DNA of 64,000 nt from Poriferisodalis sp965226645 (GTDB taxonomy: Bacteria; Actinomycetota; Acidimicrobiia; Acidimicrobiales; Poriferisodalaceae), in assembly GCA_965226645.1 (NCBI GenBank), contig CBDDDL010000001.1, forward strand, positions 372,001-436,000, written 5' to 3'. A program made the position numbers and the translations under genes. Under the pieces are notes generated by a model. It saw nothing but the letters and a program-made list of their open reading frames with translations, was not told the DNA's origin and made no database searches. Below, piece after piece: positions 52,069 to 61,400 of the stretch. How positions within the stretch are numbered: the first letter of the stretch is position 1; each line of letters begins with the position of its first letter.

Positions 52069-53356
52069 TCAGTGCCGACTTCGACAAGCTCCGCCAACCA
52101 TGGCGAATGTCTCGGTCTGATCTCTGCACCACAGTCCCACGCAGATGCCGTCTTCGCTGACCTCTCCTGCGAAGATGACGTACGCGTAATGCAAGTCCAC
52201 TTCGTTGCCGTTCAAGTCCACAACGCACTCGACGTCGTCCGGCACGTAGGAGCGTCCGCAGGATGATTCCCAACCCGCTCTTTCCCCGAGTCCGGGAAGT
52301 GTGACGATTCCGTCGGCGCAGGTGCGATGTTGGATGTTCTCGCTCGCTGCTGTCTGCCGCGGGTCGGTCTCCGACCATCCTCGGCAGTCATTGCCAGTGT
52401 CACACTCGACGCCATAGCAGGTCTTGAGGATGCTCTGTTCGTTGTCGGAGGGCAGGGGCCAACGCGTAGGGGCCTTGGTTGGCTCCGTACACGTCCAGGG
52501 CGTGATCAGACTCGCAGTCGAACGTGGCTGCGTAGATCGCATCGAGGAGAGTTGGATCGGGTATTCGCGAGTCGGCGAGGCAGCCGTCGAAGCCGCCAGT
52601 GCGGAAATAGCCGTAGTCCAGTTCTGCAAGAGAGGGCGTCCTGATGAGACTCGAGAGACTCAATCCAGACGGGTCCTCGGTTGTCCGCATTGCCGCAATT
52701 GCCATCGTGTCAGCCAGTAACTCCTCGGCTAGCCGATCCGTGCTGAGGCCATCGCGGTCGCTGCGGCACCCTGCGTAATGGGTGATGGACAGACGCAGGA
52801 GCTGATTGCCATTGCAAGTGGATCGCGTGTAGGCGTGAGCAAGTTCGTGTAGCACGATGTCGCTGCTGCTGGGACCCTCGTAGGGACTGTATGACTCGTG
52901 CTCAGTACGTAGCGCGTCCAAGCTGAGCCACGCCTCGCCTGTGTGATGGTTGTAGCAGCCGAGAGCGCTTGCGCAACTGTCGGGCAGTTCCTCGAAAAAG
53001 CTGAACTGGGCGGCATCCAGCGCTGGCCTCAACCACATCCATGAGTCGGTGTGCTCGTTGATGACGGCTTGCACCTTTTCCATGCCCTGAGCTTGAACCC
53101 GCGGATGCAGCGCCGGCACGGTGACCCTTTCTTGGTTTGCCGTGGTCGTGGTTCGATTATCGAAGTCTCCGGTGGAGGGATCGAGCTGACGGGGCGCTGC
53201 AGGAGCGGAGAGAACTGTTGGCACACCGACAGTGCGGACAGGGGCATCGCCATCCGCGCGCCACTGTTCCCAAGCATTGACTGCGAGGGCTCCGCCCACG
53301 GCGCCGATAAGCGCGATCAGGGTGCCCAGAACAAACTTCCTCAACACGGCGGGCAA
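52069..53356 (-). pseudogene. secreted HExxH (metallopeptidase-like) protein, frameshifted
   Basis: From the start at 53356 the product has an N-terminal membrane anchor (FVLGTLIALIGAVGGALAV) and a proline/threonine-rich linker. A domain with the zinc motif VLHELAHAY and a downstream EELLADTMA, where a third ligand could lie, follows. In this frame it ends at 52400. Near 52450-52475 the neighbouring frame takes over (LPSDNEQSILKTCYGVECDT) and continues to 52069 with a cysteine-rich tail (CVVDLNGNEVDLHYAYVIFA, SEDGICVGLWCRDQTETF). The tail is clearly protein-like, so one base is missing or extra. A shorter product ending at 52400 would lack the disulfide-rich domain. The peptidase function is motif-based only. 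Confidence 0.65.
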
Positions 53357-53408
53357 TCTAACCGCGCGCCCTTGTGCATTGGAGTGACTTGCGCTGTCAA
53401 CTCGAAAC

Positions 53409-53424
53409 CGCCCGCGAGCGGGCG
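53409..53424 (-). terminator. short GC hairpin after MoaD-like gene
   Basis: CGCCCG and CGGGCG arms, about six base pairs with a four-base loop, lie 11 bases beyond the MoaD-like stop on the minus strand. No U-run is present. It may end the molybdenum hydroxylase operon. Confidence 0.3.
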
Positions 53425-53434
53425 CTGTGCTGAA

Positions 53435-53683
53435 TTATCCGCCCGCAAGTGGCCGGACTAAGTGCACCTCTGATGTCTCGGTGAGTGCTTCGAGCATCGG
53501 GTCGGGGATGAGTTCGCCGTCGATGGCGACTGCGGTGGACGAGGTCTCGACGAGGTGCGCGTTCAGCGAGGGGTAGAGCTCGGTGAGTTTTCGCACGAGT
53601 TCGCGCACATTCGCAGCGTCGATGGCGACATCGGCAACGCCGGTGTGTTTGCGCTGGTCGGTCGAGAAGTGAACGACCGCCAT
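53435..53683 (-). CDS. MoaD/ThiS-family sulfur carrier protein
   Basis: An 82-aa ubiquitin-like protein. Strands and helix follow the beta-grasp order (VHFSTDQRKHTGVADVAIDA, NVRELVRKLTELYPSLNAHL), and it ends with VHLVRPLAGG. The terminal Gly-Gly is needed for adenylation and thiocarboxylate formation. MoaD-like carriers supply sulfur for molybdopterin. It sits 26 bases downstream of a molybdenum hydroxylase operon on the same strand, so a dedicated role in cofactor supply for that enzyme is a reasonable inference. Confidence 0.82.
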   Translation of the reverse strand: MAVVHFSTDQRKHTGVADVAIDAANVRELVRKLTELYPSLNAHLVETSSTAVAIDGELIPDPMLEALTETSEVHLVRPLAGG

Positions 53684-53709
53684 GTGCCGTGCCGATCCGG
53701 CTCTGCTGG

Positions 53710-55974
53710 TCAGCCCTGCGCTGAGATCTCGCGCAGGACGCGCGGGGGCGAGAGCGGCAGGTCGGTGATGCGGCAGCCGGTGGCGTCGGCAACGGCATTG
53801 GCCAGCGCTGGCAGCGGCGGCACGATGCCCACTTCGCCCACGCCGCGCACGCCGTAGGGGTGCGACGGGTTTGGCACTTCGACGATGACGGTCTCGATCA
53901 TGGGCAGATCCGAGGCCACGGGGATGCGGTAGTCCAAGAATCCCGGGTTCTGGAGCGTGCCGTCGTCGGAATAGATGTACTCCTCGTTGAGGGCCCAGCC
54001 GATGCCTTGCACGACGCCGCCTTGCATTTGTCCCTCGACGTAGCTCGGGTGGATGGCGGTTCCGGCGTCCTGCGCCGTGGTGTAGCGCTCCACCTTGGTG
54101 CAGCCGGTCTCGGTGTCCACGGACACGTCCGCGACTTGCACCGAGAACGCCGGACCGGCGCCGCGGGCATTCAGCGATGCTGTGGCTCCCAGAGGACCGC
54201 CGGTGCGCTTGGCCCCGGCCGTGATGGCTGCAATCGTCAGCGGATCGTGTTCGCCGGGCCCGTGCACCGCAACGCCGTCAACCCAGTCCACCTGCTCGAT
54301 GTCGCAGTCCCAGGTCTTGGCCGCACGCGCGCACAGTTGCTTCTTGAGATCGCGGCACGCCTCGACCACGGCCATGCCTGTGGCGAACGTTGCACGGCTG
54401 CCTTCGGTGACGTCGGTGAAGCCGACGACCTCGGTGTCGCCTACGACCGGCTGGATCAAGTGCACGTCCAAGCCGAGTTCCTCCGCGGCCATGATGGCCA
54501 TGGATGCCCGGCTCCCGCCGATGTCGGGGCTGCCCGTGATTACCGTGGCTGTGCCGTTCTCGTTGAGGTTCACGGTGGCGCTGGACGCCTCGCCGATGTT
54601 GAACCAGAAGCCGGTGGCGACGCCTCGGCCCTGCCCCGAAGGAAGTGCCGACTGGTAGTGGTCGCTGTCGCGGATCGCTTCGAGGCAGTCCCGCAGGCCG
54701 ATCATCGGCCACTTTGGGCCGTACGGCGTCGGGTCGCCCTGGGACGGGCAGTTGTGGAGCCGCAGATCGATCGGATCCATGCCGAGCTGGCGGGCAATCT
54801 CATCGACGACCGATTCCATGGCGAACGCGGCGGCTGGGGCCGACGGTGCGCGGTAGGCCACGTTGACCGGCCGGTTCATCACCACATCGAAGCCTTCGAC
54901 GTAGAGGTGGTCGAGGGTGTATGACGACACGACGCACATGCAGCCGAGCATCGCAGCGATGCCCTGAAATGCGCCGTTCTCGTACGCCAGCCAGGCCTTC
55001 GCCGTGGTGATCGTGCCGTCGCTGCGGGCACCCACCTTCATCTTGATGATCGAGCCTGGTGCCGGTCCTGTGGCTGCGAAGACATCCGCTCGGCTCATCA
55101 CGAGCTTCACCGGCCGGCCGGCGCGTGCCGACAGCAGCGCAGCAATCGGCTCTAGGTAGATCGTGGTCTTGCCACCGAATCCGCCGCCGATCTCGGCGGG
55201 TATGACCTTGATCTTCGAGGTGTCCCAGCGAAGCACGGTCGCCGTCGCGGAGCGCACCTTGAAATGGCCCTGCGAGGAGCACCAGATCATCGTCTTGCCG
55301 TCCTGGCCGCAGTCCACGACACAGGCGTGTGGCTCGATGTAGCCCTGGTGCACCGCCTGAGTTGAGAACTCTCGCTCGACGACGATGTCGGCTTCGGCGA
55401 AGCCTTGCTCGACATCGCCGCGCTCGTACACGGTTCGGGCCGCGACGTTGGAGGGCTCGGTAGGCCGGGGCTCTACGCCTCGGGTGAACATGCCGGCGTG
55501 CAGTACCGGTGCGTCATCAGCCATCGCATCGGCGATGTTCAGCACGTAGGGAAGCACCTCATATGTGACCTCTATGGCCTCAGCCGCGGCCTTCGCTTCA
55601 CGTCGCGTGGACGCAGCGACGGCAGCAACTGCATGACCCGTGTAGAGCACCGTGTCCCGGGCGATGACCGTACACATCAGGTTGCGGTCGGCGCCCTTGG
55701 GCGGCGGCTCGGGGAAGTCGGCGCCGGTGACGACAGCGCGCACTCCCGGCATCGCCTCAGCCGCCGACGTGTCGATCGAGATGATGCGGGCGTGCGGGTG
55801 CGGCGAGCGCAGGATGTGGCCGTGCAACATGCCCGGCAGCACGAGGTCGGCGGCGAAGCGCGCCTTTCCGGCCACCTTGTCGAGGCCGTCATGGCGCACC
55901 GGGCGGGTGCCTACCCAGCGATAGCCGGAATTGCCGTTGGTGTCGGTGTTTGGGGGAGCTTCGGTTGTGCTCAT
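53710..55974 (-). CDS. molybdenum hydroxylase large subunit (xanthine-dehydrogenase family)
   Basis: A 754-aa molybdopterin-binding subunit. It begins with VGTRPVRHDGLDKVAGKARF and contains the Mo-cofactor segments EIGGGFGGKTTIYLEPIAAL, FKVRSATATVLRWDTSKIKV and NVAYRAPSAPAAAFAMESVV, and the C-terminal GVRGVGEVGIVPPLPALANA. The active-site loop lacks the cysteine-containing AYxCSFR motif of aerobic CO dehydrogenase and is not AYRGAGR, so it is probably a hydroxylase of an N-heterocycle or aryl-CoA, not CO dehydrogenase. It is the third gene of an FAD - 2Fe2S - Mo operon. Confidence 0.88.
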   Translation of the reverse strand: MSTTEAPPNTDTNGNSGYRWVGTRPVRHDGLDKVAGKARFAADLVLPGMLHGHILRSPHPHARIISIDTSAAEAMPGVRAVVTGADFPEPPPKGADRNLMCTVIARDTVLYTGHAVAAVAASTRREAKAAAEAIEVTYEVLPYVLNIADAMADDAPVLHAGMFTRGVEPRPTEPSNVAARTVYERGDVEQGFAEADIVVEREFSTQAVHQGYIEPHACVVDCGQDGKTMIWCSSQGHFKVRSATATVLRWDTSKIKVIPAEIGGGFGGKTTIYLEPIAALLSARAGRPVKLVMSRADVFAATGPAPGSIIKMKVGARSDGTITTAKAWLAYENGAFQGIAAMLGCMCVVSSYTLDHLYVEGFDVVMNRPVNVAYRAPSAPAAAFAMESVVDEIARQLGMDPIDLRLHNCPSQGDPTPYGPKWPMIGLRDCLEAIRDSDHYQSALPSGQGRGVATGFWFNIGEASSATVNLNENGTATVITGSPDIGGSRASMAIMAAEELGLDVHLIQPVVGDTEVVGFTDVTEGSRATFATGMAVVEACRDLKKQLCARAAKTWDCDIEQVDWVDGVAVHGPGEHDPLTIAAITAGAKRTGGPLGATASLNARGAGPAFSVQVADVSVDTETGCTKVERYTTAQDAGTAIHPSYVEGQMQGGVVQGIGWALNEEYIYSDDGTLQNPGFLDYRIPVASDLPMIETVIVEVPNPSHPYGVRGVGEVGIVPPLPALANAVADATGCRITDLPLSPPRVLREISAQG

Positions 55975-56048
55975 CGTGGGAGGTCCTTAGCGGTGTGTGG
56001 TGCTGGTTCCAATTGGGAAGTCTGGTTCCAATTGGGAATGAATCGGGC

Positions 56049-56531
56049 CTAGGCGGCGCTGGTGCGGATCTGAACGGCTGCTTCGAGCACCGACCGCACG
56101 ATCTTGTCGTAGCCGGTGCAGCGACACAGGTTGCCTGCGAGCGCGTAGCGCACCTCGGTCTCGGTCGGGTCGGGGTTCTCGTCGAGCAACACCTTGGCAG
56201 CCACAAGGAACCCGGGGGTGCACACACCGCACTGCAGCGCAGCACCTTCAAGGAAGCACTGCTGCAGCGGATGCAGCTCGCCGGCGGTCGCAAGGCCTTC
56301 GCAGGTCGTGATCTGTGTGCCGTTCGCCTCCGGGGCGAAGATCAGGCACGAGCACTGCAGCTTGGCGTCCATGATGATCGAGCAGGCGCCGCAGTCGCCG
56401 GTGCCGCAGCCTTCCTTGGCACCGGTGAGCCCCAGCTCGTCGCGCAGGGCATTCAGCAGGGACTCGCCGTCCTCGGTCAGGAAGTCCACGACATCGCCGT
56501 TGACCTCGCAGGTGACATGGATGCGGCTCAT
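56049..56531 (-). CDS. 2Fe-2S subunit of molybdenum hydroxylase
   Basis: A 160-aa electron-transfer subunit. The ferredoxin-like cluster is in GAKEGCGTGDCGACSIIMDA. The helical-domain second cluster is in QCGVCTPGF and LCRCTGYDKIVRSVLEA. The start overlaps the FAD subunit stop by four bases (ATGA), indicating coupled translation. It lies 74 bases upstream of the large subunit gene. Confidence 0.92.
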   Translation of the reverse strand: MSRIHVTCEVNGDVVDFLTEDGESLLNALRDELGLTGAKEGCGTGDCGACSIIMDAKLQCSCLIFAPEANGTQITTCEGLATAGELHPLQQCFLEGAALQCGVCTPGFLVAAKVLLDENPDPTETEVRYALAGNLCRCTGYDKIVRSVLEAAVQIRTSAA

Positions 56532-57409
56532 TGGGAGACTCCTTGCTGTCCGTTGCGGGTGCGGATCCGGTCGGCGGCGATGTTGGCGGCTCGGCGGGTG
56601 AGCACGCCGGCAACCTGGCGCCGGTAGGTGATCGTGCCTCGCTTGTCGTCGATGGGGTTGCAGGCGGCGCTGGCGGCGGCTGCTGCTGCGACGAGAGCAT
56701 CGTCATCGAGCCGGCTGCCGACTAGCGCCTCTTCTGCTGCGGGCACCCGTACGACGGTGGGGGCCACCGCGCCAAGTGCCACAGTTGCAGCGCTCACGGT
56801 GCCACTGTCATCCAGCGAGAGCCGAACGCCGGCACCCACCACGGCGATGTCCATCTCGGTGCGCGGGATCAGCCGCAGGTAGGCATCCGAAGTTCGCGCC
56901 GCAGGCCGGGTGATTTCGAAGCACACCACGATCTCGTCGTGTGCCAGTGACGTCTGCCCAGGACCGGTCACCACGTCGGCCACCGGCACACGCCGATCGC
57001 CGTTGGCGCCGGCGATGACGGCCACAGCGTCATTCACCACGAGGGCGGGCACCGAATCTGCTGCGGGCGATGCATTGCAGAGGTTCCCGCCGAGGCTGCA
57101 GCGGCTCTGGATCTGGTCGGACCCGATGAGCCCTGCGGCCTCGGAAAGACCCGGAAAGTCGGCGGTGAAGTGCGCGTTGTGGGTCAGCAACGACGTCGGG
57201 GCCGCTGCGCCGATGTGCCAGGTGTCGCCATCGAGGCGCACCGACATCAACCGGTCGATCTTCTTGAGGTCGATCACAAGGCTCGGCTCGGGACGCCCGC
57301 TACGCATCTGGGGCACCACGTCGGTCGCGCCGGCGAACACGATCGCATCGGGGTCGAACCCCAGCAGCGCTCGAACCTCGTCGATAGTTGTCGGGGCGGC
57401 ATATCTCAT
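56528..57409 (-). CDS. FAD-binding subunit of molybdenum hydroxylase
   Basis: A 293-aa medium subunit. FAD-binding loops are VFAGATDVVPQMRSG (usual AGGTD) and QIQSRCSLGGNLCNASPAAD (the TIGGN-type loop). The C-terminal CO-dehydrogenase flavoprotein domain follows (YLRLIPRTEMDIAVVGAGVR). ATG 57409 begins MRYAAPTTIDEVRALLG; the long upstream open frame is the shadow of the divergent MDR gene. It is first in the FAD - 2Fe2S - Mo operon, and its promoter must be in the 162-base divergent spacer. Confidence 0.88.
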   Translation of the reverse strand: MRYAAPTTIDEVRALLGFDPDAIVFAGATDVVPQMRSGRPEPSLVIDLKKIDRLMSVRLDGDTWHIGAAAPTSLLTHNAHFTADFPGLSEAAGLIGSDQIQSRCSLGGNLCNASPAADSVPALVVNDAVAVIAGANGDRRVPVADVVTGPGQTSLAHDEIVVCFEITRPAARTSDAYLRLIPRTEMDIAVVGAGVRLSLDDSGTVSAATVALGAVAPTVVRVPAAEEALVGSRLDDDALVAAAAAASAACNPIDDKRGTITYRRQVAGVLTRRAANIAADRIRTRNGQQGVSQ

Positions 57410-57571
57410 GCGGCCAGTTCTCCCGTGTCGGCAGTGAATTCTCGCGCTGTCACCATGTAGCGGCAGCGCTCCCGGCTGCGGACCATAGTTGCGCCGGGAG
57501 TCGTTCGTCACAATGGCGTCACCGTCAAGGCGCTTCGACCCCATTCGAGCAACCCGCCAAAGGAGCCAGCG

Positions 57572-58603
57572 ATGACGAATCGAAGTGCAGGAACAGGTAC
57601 TCGAGTGACGGATTGCGTTGTGTTGGCCAAGGTTCCCGATGGGCCGTTGCGGGCCGAGCACTTCGCTCTGCAAACCGAAGAAGTGCTCGAACCCGGGCCC
57701 GGCGAGGTGCTGATGCGGGTACAGGCGATCACCATCGGCGCGGGCCAACGCGCTGGCCTGCAAGGCAGCGCCAGCTACGCGGGCGCCCCGGAGGTGGGCG
57801 TAGTCATGCGAGGTACTGGCGCGGGCGTCGTTGAGTCGTCGAATGCCGACGGCATCGACGTGGGCGACATCGTGGTCGGTTGGACCGGGTGGCGCCGCCA
57901 CGCGGTGATGGCTGCTGGCGACGTGCGTGTCGCTGACGGCTCGCTCGATCCTGCTGTGCACCTTGGGCTGCTCGGCACGAATGGACTCACTGCGTACTTT
58001 GGGTTGCTCGAGGTCGGCCAACCCAAGGCGGGCGAGACCGTGGTGGTGTCTGCGGCGGCGGGTTCGGTGGGTCACACCGTGGGACAGATAGCGAAGACGC
58101 TCGGCTGCAGAGTGGTCGGCGTGGCCGGTTCCGACTCCAAGTGTGCGCTGCTGACCGATGAGATTGGCTTCGACGTGGCGATCAACCGTCATTCGTCCGA
58201 CTTCCGCGCTGAATTCCGGGCGGCCACACCCAACCGCATCAATGTGTATTTCGACAACACCGGCGGCGAGATCCTGGGCTCCGCGTTGTTCCGCATGGCC
58301 ACCTTCGGCCGCATCGTCTGTTGCGGCGCGGTGTCGGCCTACGACACGACGACTCCCGACCCCAGCCCACGGGGCATCCCGGGCCTCCTGGTCAACAATC
58401 AGGTGCGGATGCAGGGATTCATCGTGTTCTCTTACGCCGACCGCTACGACGAGGCGCGAGCGCAGATGCGCGAGTGGATGGACGCCGGTTCGCTCGTTCC
58501 GCGCTATGTCACCTATGACGGCCTTGATGCGGCTGGCGGAGCGTTCGTGGATCTGCTGGCCGGTCGCACCGTCGGCACCACCATCGTGCGTCTCGGCGAC
58601 TGA
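57572..58603 (+). CDS. NADPH-dependent MDR/quinone-oxidoreductase-type reductase
   Basis: A 343-aa zinc-free medium-chain reductase. The substrate-side GroES-like fold is followed by the nucleotide loop VVVSAAAGSVGHTVGQIAKT and the NADP-side GCRVVGVAGSDSKCALLTDE. It has INVYFDNTGGEILGSALFRM and a late GRIVCCGAVSAYD, as in the curcumin/alkenal-reductase (double-bond reductase) branch. The start ATG at 57572 follows AAAGGAGCCAGCG. It is divergent from the molybdenum hydroxylase operon, so a shared catabolic context is possible. Confidence 0.85.
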   Translation: MTNRSAGTGTRVTDCVVLAKVPDGPLRAEHFALQTEEVLEPGPGEVLMRVQAITIGAGQRAGLQGSASYAGAPEVGVVMRGTGAGVVESSNADGIDVGDIVVGWTGWRRHAVMAAGDVRVADGSLDPAVHLGLLGTNGLTAYFGLLEVGQPKAGETVVVSAAAGSVGHTVGQIAKTLGCRVVGVAGSDSKCALLTDEIGFDVAINRHSSDFRAEFRAATPNRINVYFDNTGGEILGSALFRMATFGRIVCCGAVSAYDTTTPDPSPRGIPGLLVNNQVRMQGFIVFSYADRYDEARAQMREWMDAGSLVPRYVTYDGLDAAGGAFVDLLAGRTVGTTIVRLGD

Positions 58604-58661
58604 GCCCGCAGTGGCTCGAATGCACCCGGACCGCACTGTGACCGGGTCTTAGGGTTCTCGC

Positions 58662-59660
58662 ATGGCCTTCGCCACGCGGCGATCGGGACGTATCGCGACG
58701 TCCTGCGCGCACAGCACCAGTCGCGCATCGCGGTGCGCTGTGCGCGGCTCCTACCCCGTTGTGGTGCTGGGGGGACTCGCGATCTACGCGGGGCTTGCAG
58801 TGGCGGGCACACCCGTAGTCATCGCCTCATACGCGGCGGTGGTGCTTGGCGCCGGACTGGTCACGGCCCACGAAATCGTCCTGCCATATCGCGACGAGTG
58901 GCGCCCGCGCCCCAACGACGTCCGGTCTGACCTCATCTTCATGGTCGCTGTGCAGGTCCTGGTGCCACTGCTGCTGTCGCTGGCCGCCGCGACGGCGTTC
59001 GCCGGCTGGCTGCGCGAGGGCGATCTCACGCTGGGCGGCCTTTGGCCGCACGGCTGGCCGCTCGCCGCCCAGGTGGCGCTCATGGTGGTGCTGGCTGATC
59101 TGCCGCGCTACTGGCTGCACCGGGCCTTTCACTCGTCGACGTTCATGTGGCGGTGGCACGCGGTCCACCATTCCCCGCACCGGCTGTACTGGCTGAATGT
59201 CGGCCGCTTCCACCCGCTCGAGAAGGCAGTGCAGTTCTGCGTCGACGCACTGCCGTTCGTCCTGGTGGGTGTCGGCGACGGCGTGCTGGCCGCGTACTTC
59301 GTGTTCTACGCGGTGAACGGCTTCTTCCAGCATTCCAACTGCGATGTGCGGCTCGGATGGCTCAACTACGTGGTCAGCGGGCCCGAACTGCATCGCTGGC
59401 ATCACTCGAAGCTGCCGTCGGAGTCGGACCACAACTTCGGCAACAACCTGATTGTGTGGGACGTGCTGTTCGGTACCCGTTTCCTGCCTGCCGATGCGCA
59501 CGTCGGTCCGCTGGGACTGCTGAATCGGAACTACCCGTTGGGATTTGTCGCCCAGATGCGCACGCCGCTGGTGCGAGGCCTCGACAAGGCCAAACAGGGC
59601 TCGGTCAAACAACACGAAGGCGGAGGGGACATGGCCCCCGACACGGTGACATCGCAGTGA
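58662..59660 (+). CDS. sterol desaturase / fatty acid hydroxylase family membrane protein
   Basis: A 332-aa di-iron membrane oxygenase. The histidine clusters of the family are visible: HRAFH (153-157), HAVHH (166-170) and HRWHH (244-248). Several hydrophobic segments lie between and before them (VVVLGGLAIYAGLAVAG, VLVPLLLSLAAATAFAG, FVFYAVNGFFQHSNCD). The iron site would hydroxylate a lipid or sterol-like substrate; which one is unknown. The C-terminal 40 residues are charged and not conserved in style. The GH3 gene follows 22 bases later. Confidence 0.85.
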   Translation: MAFATRRSGRIATSCAHSTSRASRCAVRGSYPVVVLGGLAIYAGLAVAGTPVVIASYAAVVLGAGLVTAHEIVLPYRDEWRPRPNDVRSDLIFMVAVQVLVPLLLSLAAATAFAGWLREGDLTLGGLWPHGWPLAAQVALMVVLADLPRYWLHRAFHSSTFMWRWHAVHHSPHRLYWLNVGRFHPLEKAVQFCVDALPFVLVGVGDGVLAAYFVFYAVNGFFQHSNCDVRLGWLNYVVSGPELHRWHHSKLPSESDHNFGNNLIVWDVLFGTRFLPADAHVGPLGLLNRNYPLGFVAQMRTPLVRGLDKAKQGSVKQHEGGGDMAPDTVTSQ

Positions 59661-59682
59661 CGACGCAAGCGCCAGTGCAGGC

Positions 59683-61365
59683 ATGCCCGACGGCTTGAGT
59701 TACCGACTGCTTCGGTTGGCACTGATCGCAGCGAGCGGACGGCATCATCGCGAGCTTCTGCGGGCGTGCGAGACGCCGGCATCGACGCAGGAGGCCGTGC
59801 TGCGCCGAATCATGGGCGATAACTCCACCACAGTGTTCGGCAAGGACCACGGTTTCGGGTCGATTGCGGGTTTTGCCGACTACCAGCGGGCGGTGCCGGT
59901 GCAGACGTACGAGGAAGTCCGCGCCCATGTCGAGCGACAGGAGCTCTCGGGCGAGCCGTGCCTCACCACGGAGCGACCGGTGTACTACAACCGCACGAGC
60001 GGGACTGTCGCCGAGCCCAAGAACATCCCACTGACGAAGGGCGGCTTGGCCCGCATCCAGCGCCTGCAGCGACTTGCCGCGTACGCGCTGTCACGGCGGA
60101 CCTCCGCTCTGGGCGGCAAGGTGTTCGTGGTCAGCGGAGCGGCCCATGAGGGCACGATGCCCGCAGGCACGCCCTACGGCTCGGCGTCGGGCTTGCTGTA
60201 CGCGAGCCAAGGCGCATTGTTGCGCCGTCGCTACGTGCTGCCCGCGTCGGTGTCCGACATCGCCGATTACGACGCCAGGTATCTCGCCATGGCAGTGCTG
60301 GGCGCCGCCGATGACTCGGTCACGTCGATGGCGACCGCCAACCCCTCCACGTTCGTGCGCTTGATGGCGGTGCTGAACGAGAACGCAGAGACGGTGCTGG
60401 ATGCGGTGGCGGCGGGCAGGCTGCCCGCGGACTGCATTTCTGCGGGCGTTGCAAGCGCTGGCGATGTGTCGTTCCCAGCCGACAACAACCGGGCGGCGCA
60501 GCTTCGGCGGCGACTGGAATCCGCGGGCCAGCTCACCTACGCCGACATCTGGCCACATCTGCGTGCTGTGGTGACGTGGACCGGCGGGAGCTGTGGCTTG
60601 GCCGTGCAGCGCCTCGAGCCGCTGCTGACGCCCGAGTGTCCCGTCTTCGAGCTGGGTTATCTGGCCAGCGAAGTGAGCGGCACCGTCAACATCGACCCGA
60701 TCAGCAAGTCGTGCGTGGCGACGCTCACGGACAACTTCTTCGAGTTTGCCGAGCGCGACGAATGGGAGTCGCTGGCCTCAGATGCAGACCGCGGTTTGCG
60801 CACGAGCACGCTCTCCGAGTTGGAAACCGGCCACGACTACTACGTCATCGTGACGACCGCCGATGGGCTGTACCGATACGACATGAACGACATCGTCCGA
60901 GTGACGGGCTGGGTGGGAAGCACCCCGGTGCTCTCGTTCATCCAGAAGGGCAAGGGGGTCACCAGCATCACCGGCGAGAAGCTGTACGAGTCCCAGGTGA
61001 TCGAAGCTGTGACGGCGCAGGTGGCGGCGTCGGGTGCAATTTCGCCGTTCTTCATCATGCTCGCCGATCCCGCTGAGACCAGCTACACGCTGTTCTTGGA
61101 ACTCGCGGGAGCCGCCGATGGCGACGCAGGGCTGGCGAGCCTGATTGATGAAGCACTGCGCAGCGCCAACGTCGAATTCGACGCCAAGCGAGCCAGCGGC
61201 CGCCTCGTGCCGCTCGCCATTCGCCGACTCACCGACGGCACCGGCGAGGCGTACCGGCGCCAGCGCGTCGCCGACGGCCAGCGCGACGTCCAGTTCAAGT
61301 ATCTCCACCTGCAGTACCGCGACGAGTGCCCGTTCAGCTTCGACGCGTACGAGATGCCTGGCTGA
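59683..61365 (+). CDS. GH3-family acyl-adenylate-forming protein
   Basis: A 560-aa member of the GH3 superfamily, best known in plants for joining amino acids to jasmonate and auxin. The ATP-binding loop is VYYNRTSGTVAEPKNIPLT. The family's central YLASEVSGTVNIDPISKSC and the motif LYRYDMNDIVRVTGWVG are present, and the C-terminal domain has GKGVTSITGEKLYESQVIEA. Bacterial members lack a defined common substrate. It is preceded closely by the sterol-desaturase-type gene and followed by an enolase-superfamily gene 36 bases away, suggesting an acyl-amino-acid-related operon. Confidence 0.82.
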   Translation: MPDGLSYRLLRLALIAASGRHHRELLRACETPASTQEAVLRRIMGDNSTTVFGKDHGFGSIAGFADYQRAVPVQTYEEVRAHVERQELSGEPCLTTERPVYYNRTSGTVAEPKNIPLTKGGLARIQRLQRLAAYALSRRTSALGGKVFVVSGAAHEGTMPAGTPYGSASGLLYASQGALLRRRYVLPASVSDIADYDARYLAMAVLGAADDSVTSMATANPSTFVRLMAVLNENAETVLDAVAAGRLPADCISAGVASAGDVSFPADNNRAAQLRRRLESAGQLTYADIWPHLRAVVTWTGGSCGLAVQRLEPLLTPECPVFELGYLASEVSGTVNIDPISKSCVATLTDNFFEFAERDEWESLASDADRGLRTSTLSELETGHDYYVIVTTADGLYRYDMNDIVRVTGWVGSTPVLSFIQKGKGVTSITGEKLYESQVIEAVTAQVAASGAISPFFIMLADPAETSYTLFLELAGAADGDAGLASLIDEALRSANVEFDAKRASGRLVPLAIRRLTDGTGEAYRRQRVADGQRDVQFKYLHLQYRDECPFSFDAYEMPG

Positions 61366-61400
61366 GCGCCGAGTTGAGCAGGCACCGGAAGCACGACGCA

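Noticed and set aside
53860..54924. 354-codon plus-strand frame in the Mo-hydroxylase gene
   Set aside because: Histidine/arginine/glycine-rich shadow; the large subunit on the minus strand has clear motifs.
57410..58636. Extension of the FAD subunit frame far upstream on the minus strand
   Set aside because: The extra residues are antisense to the MDR reductase and not like the FAD family; ATG 57409 begins the domain.
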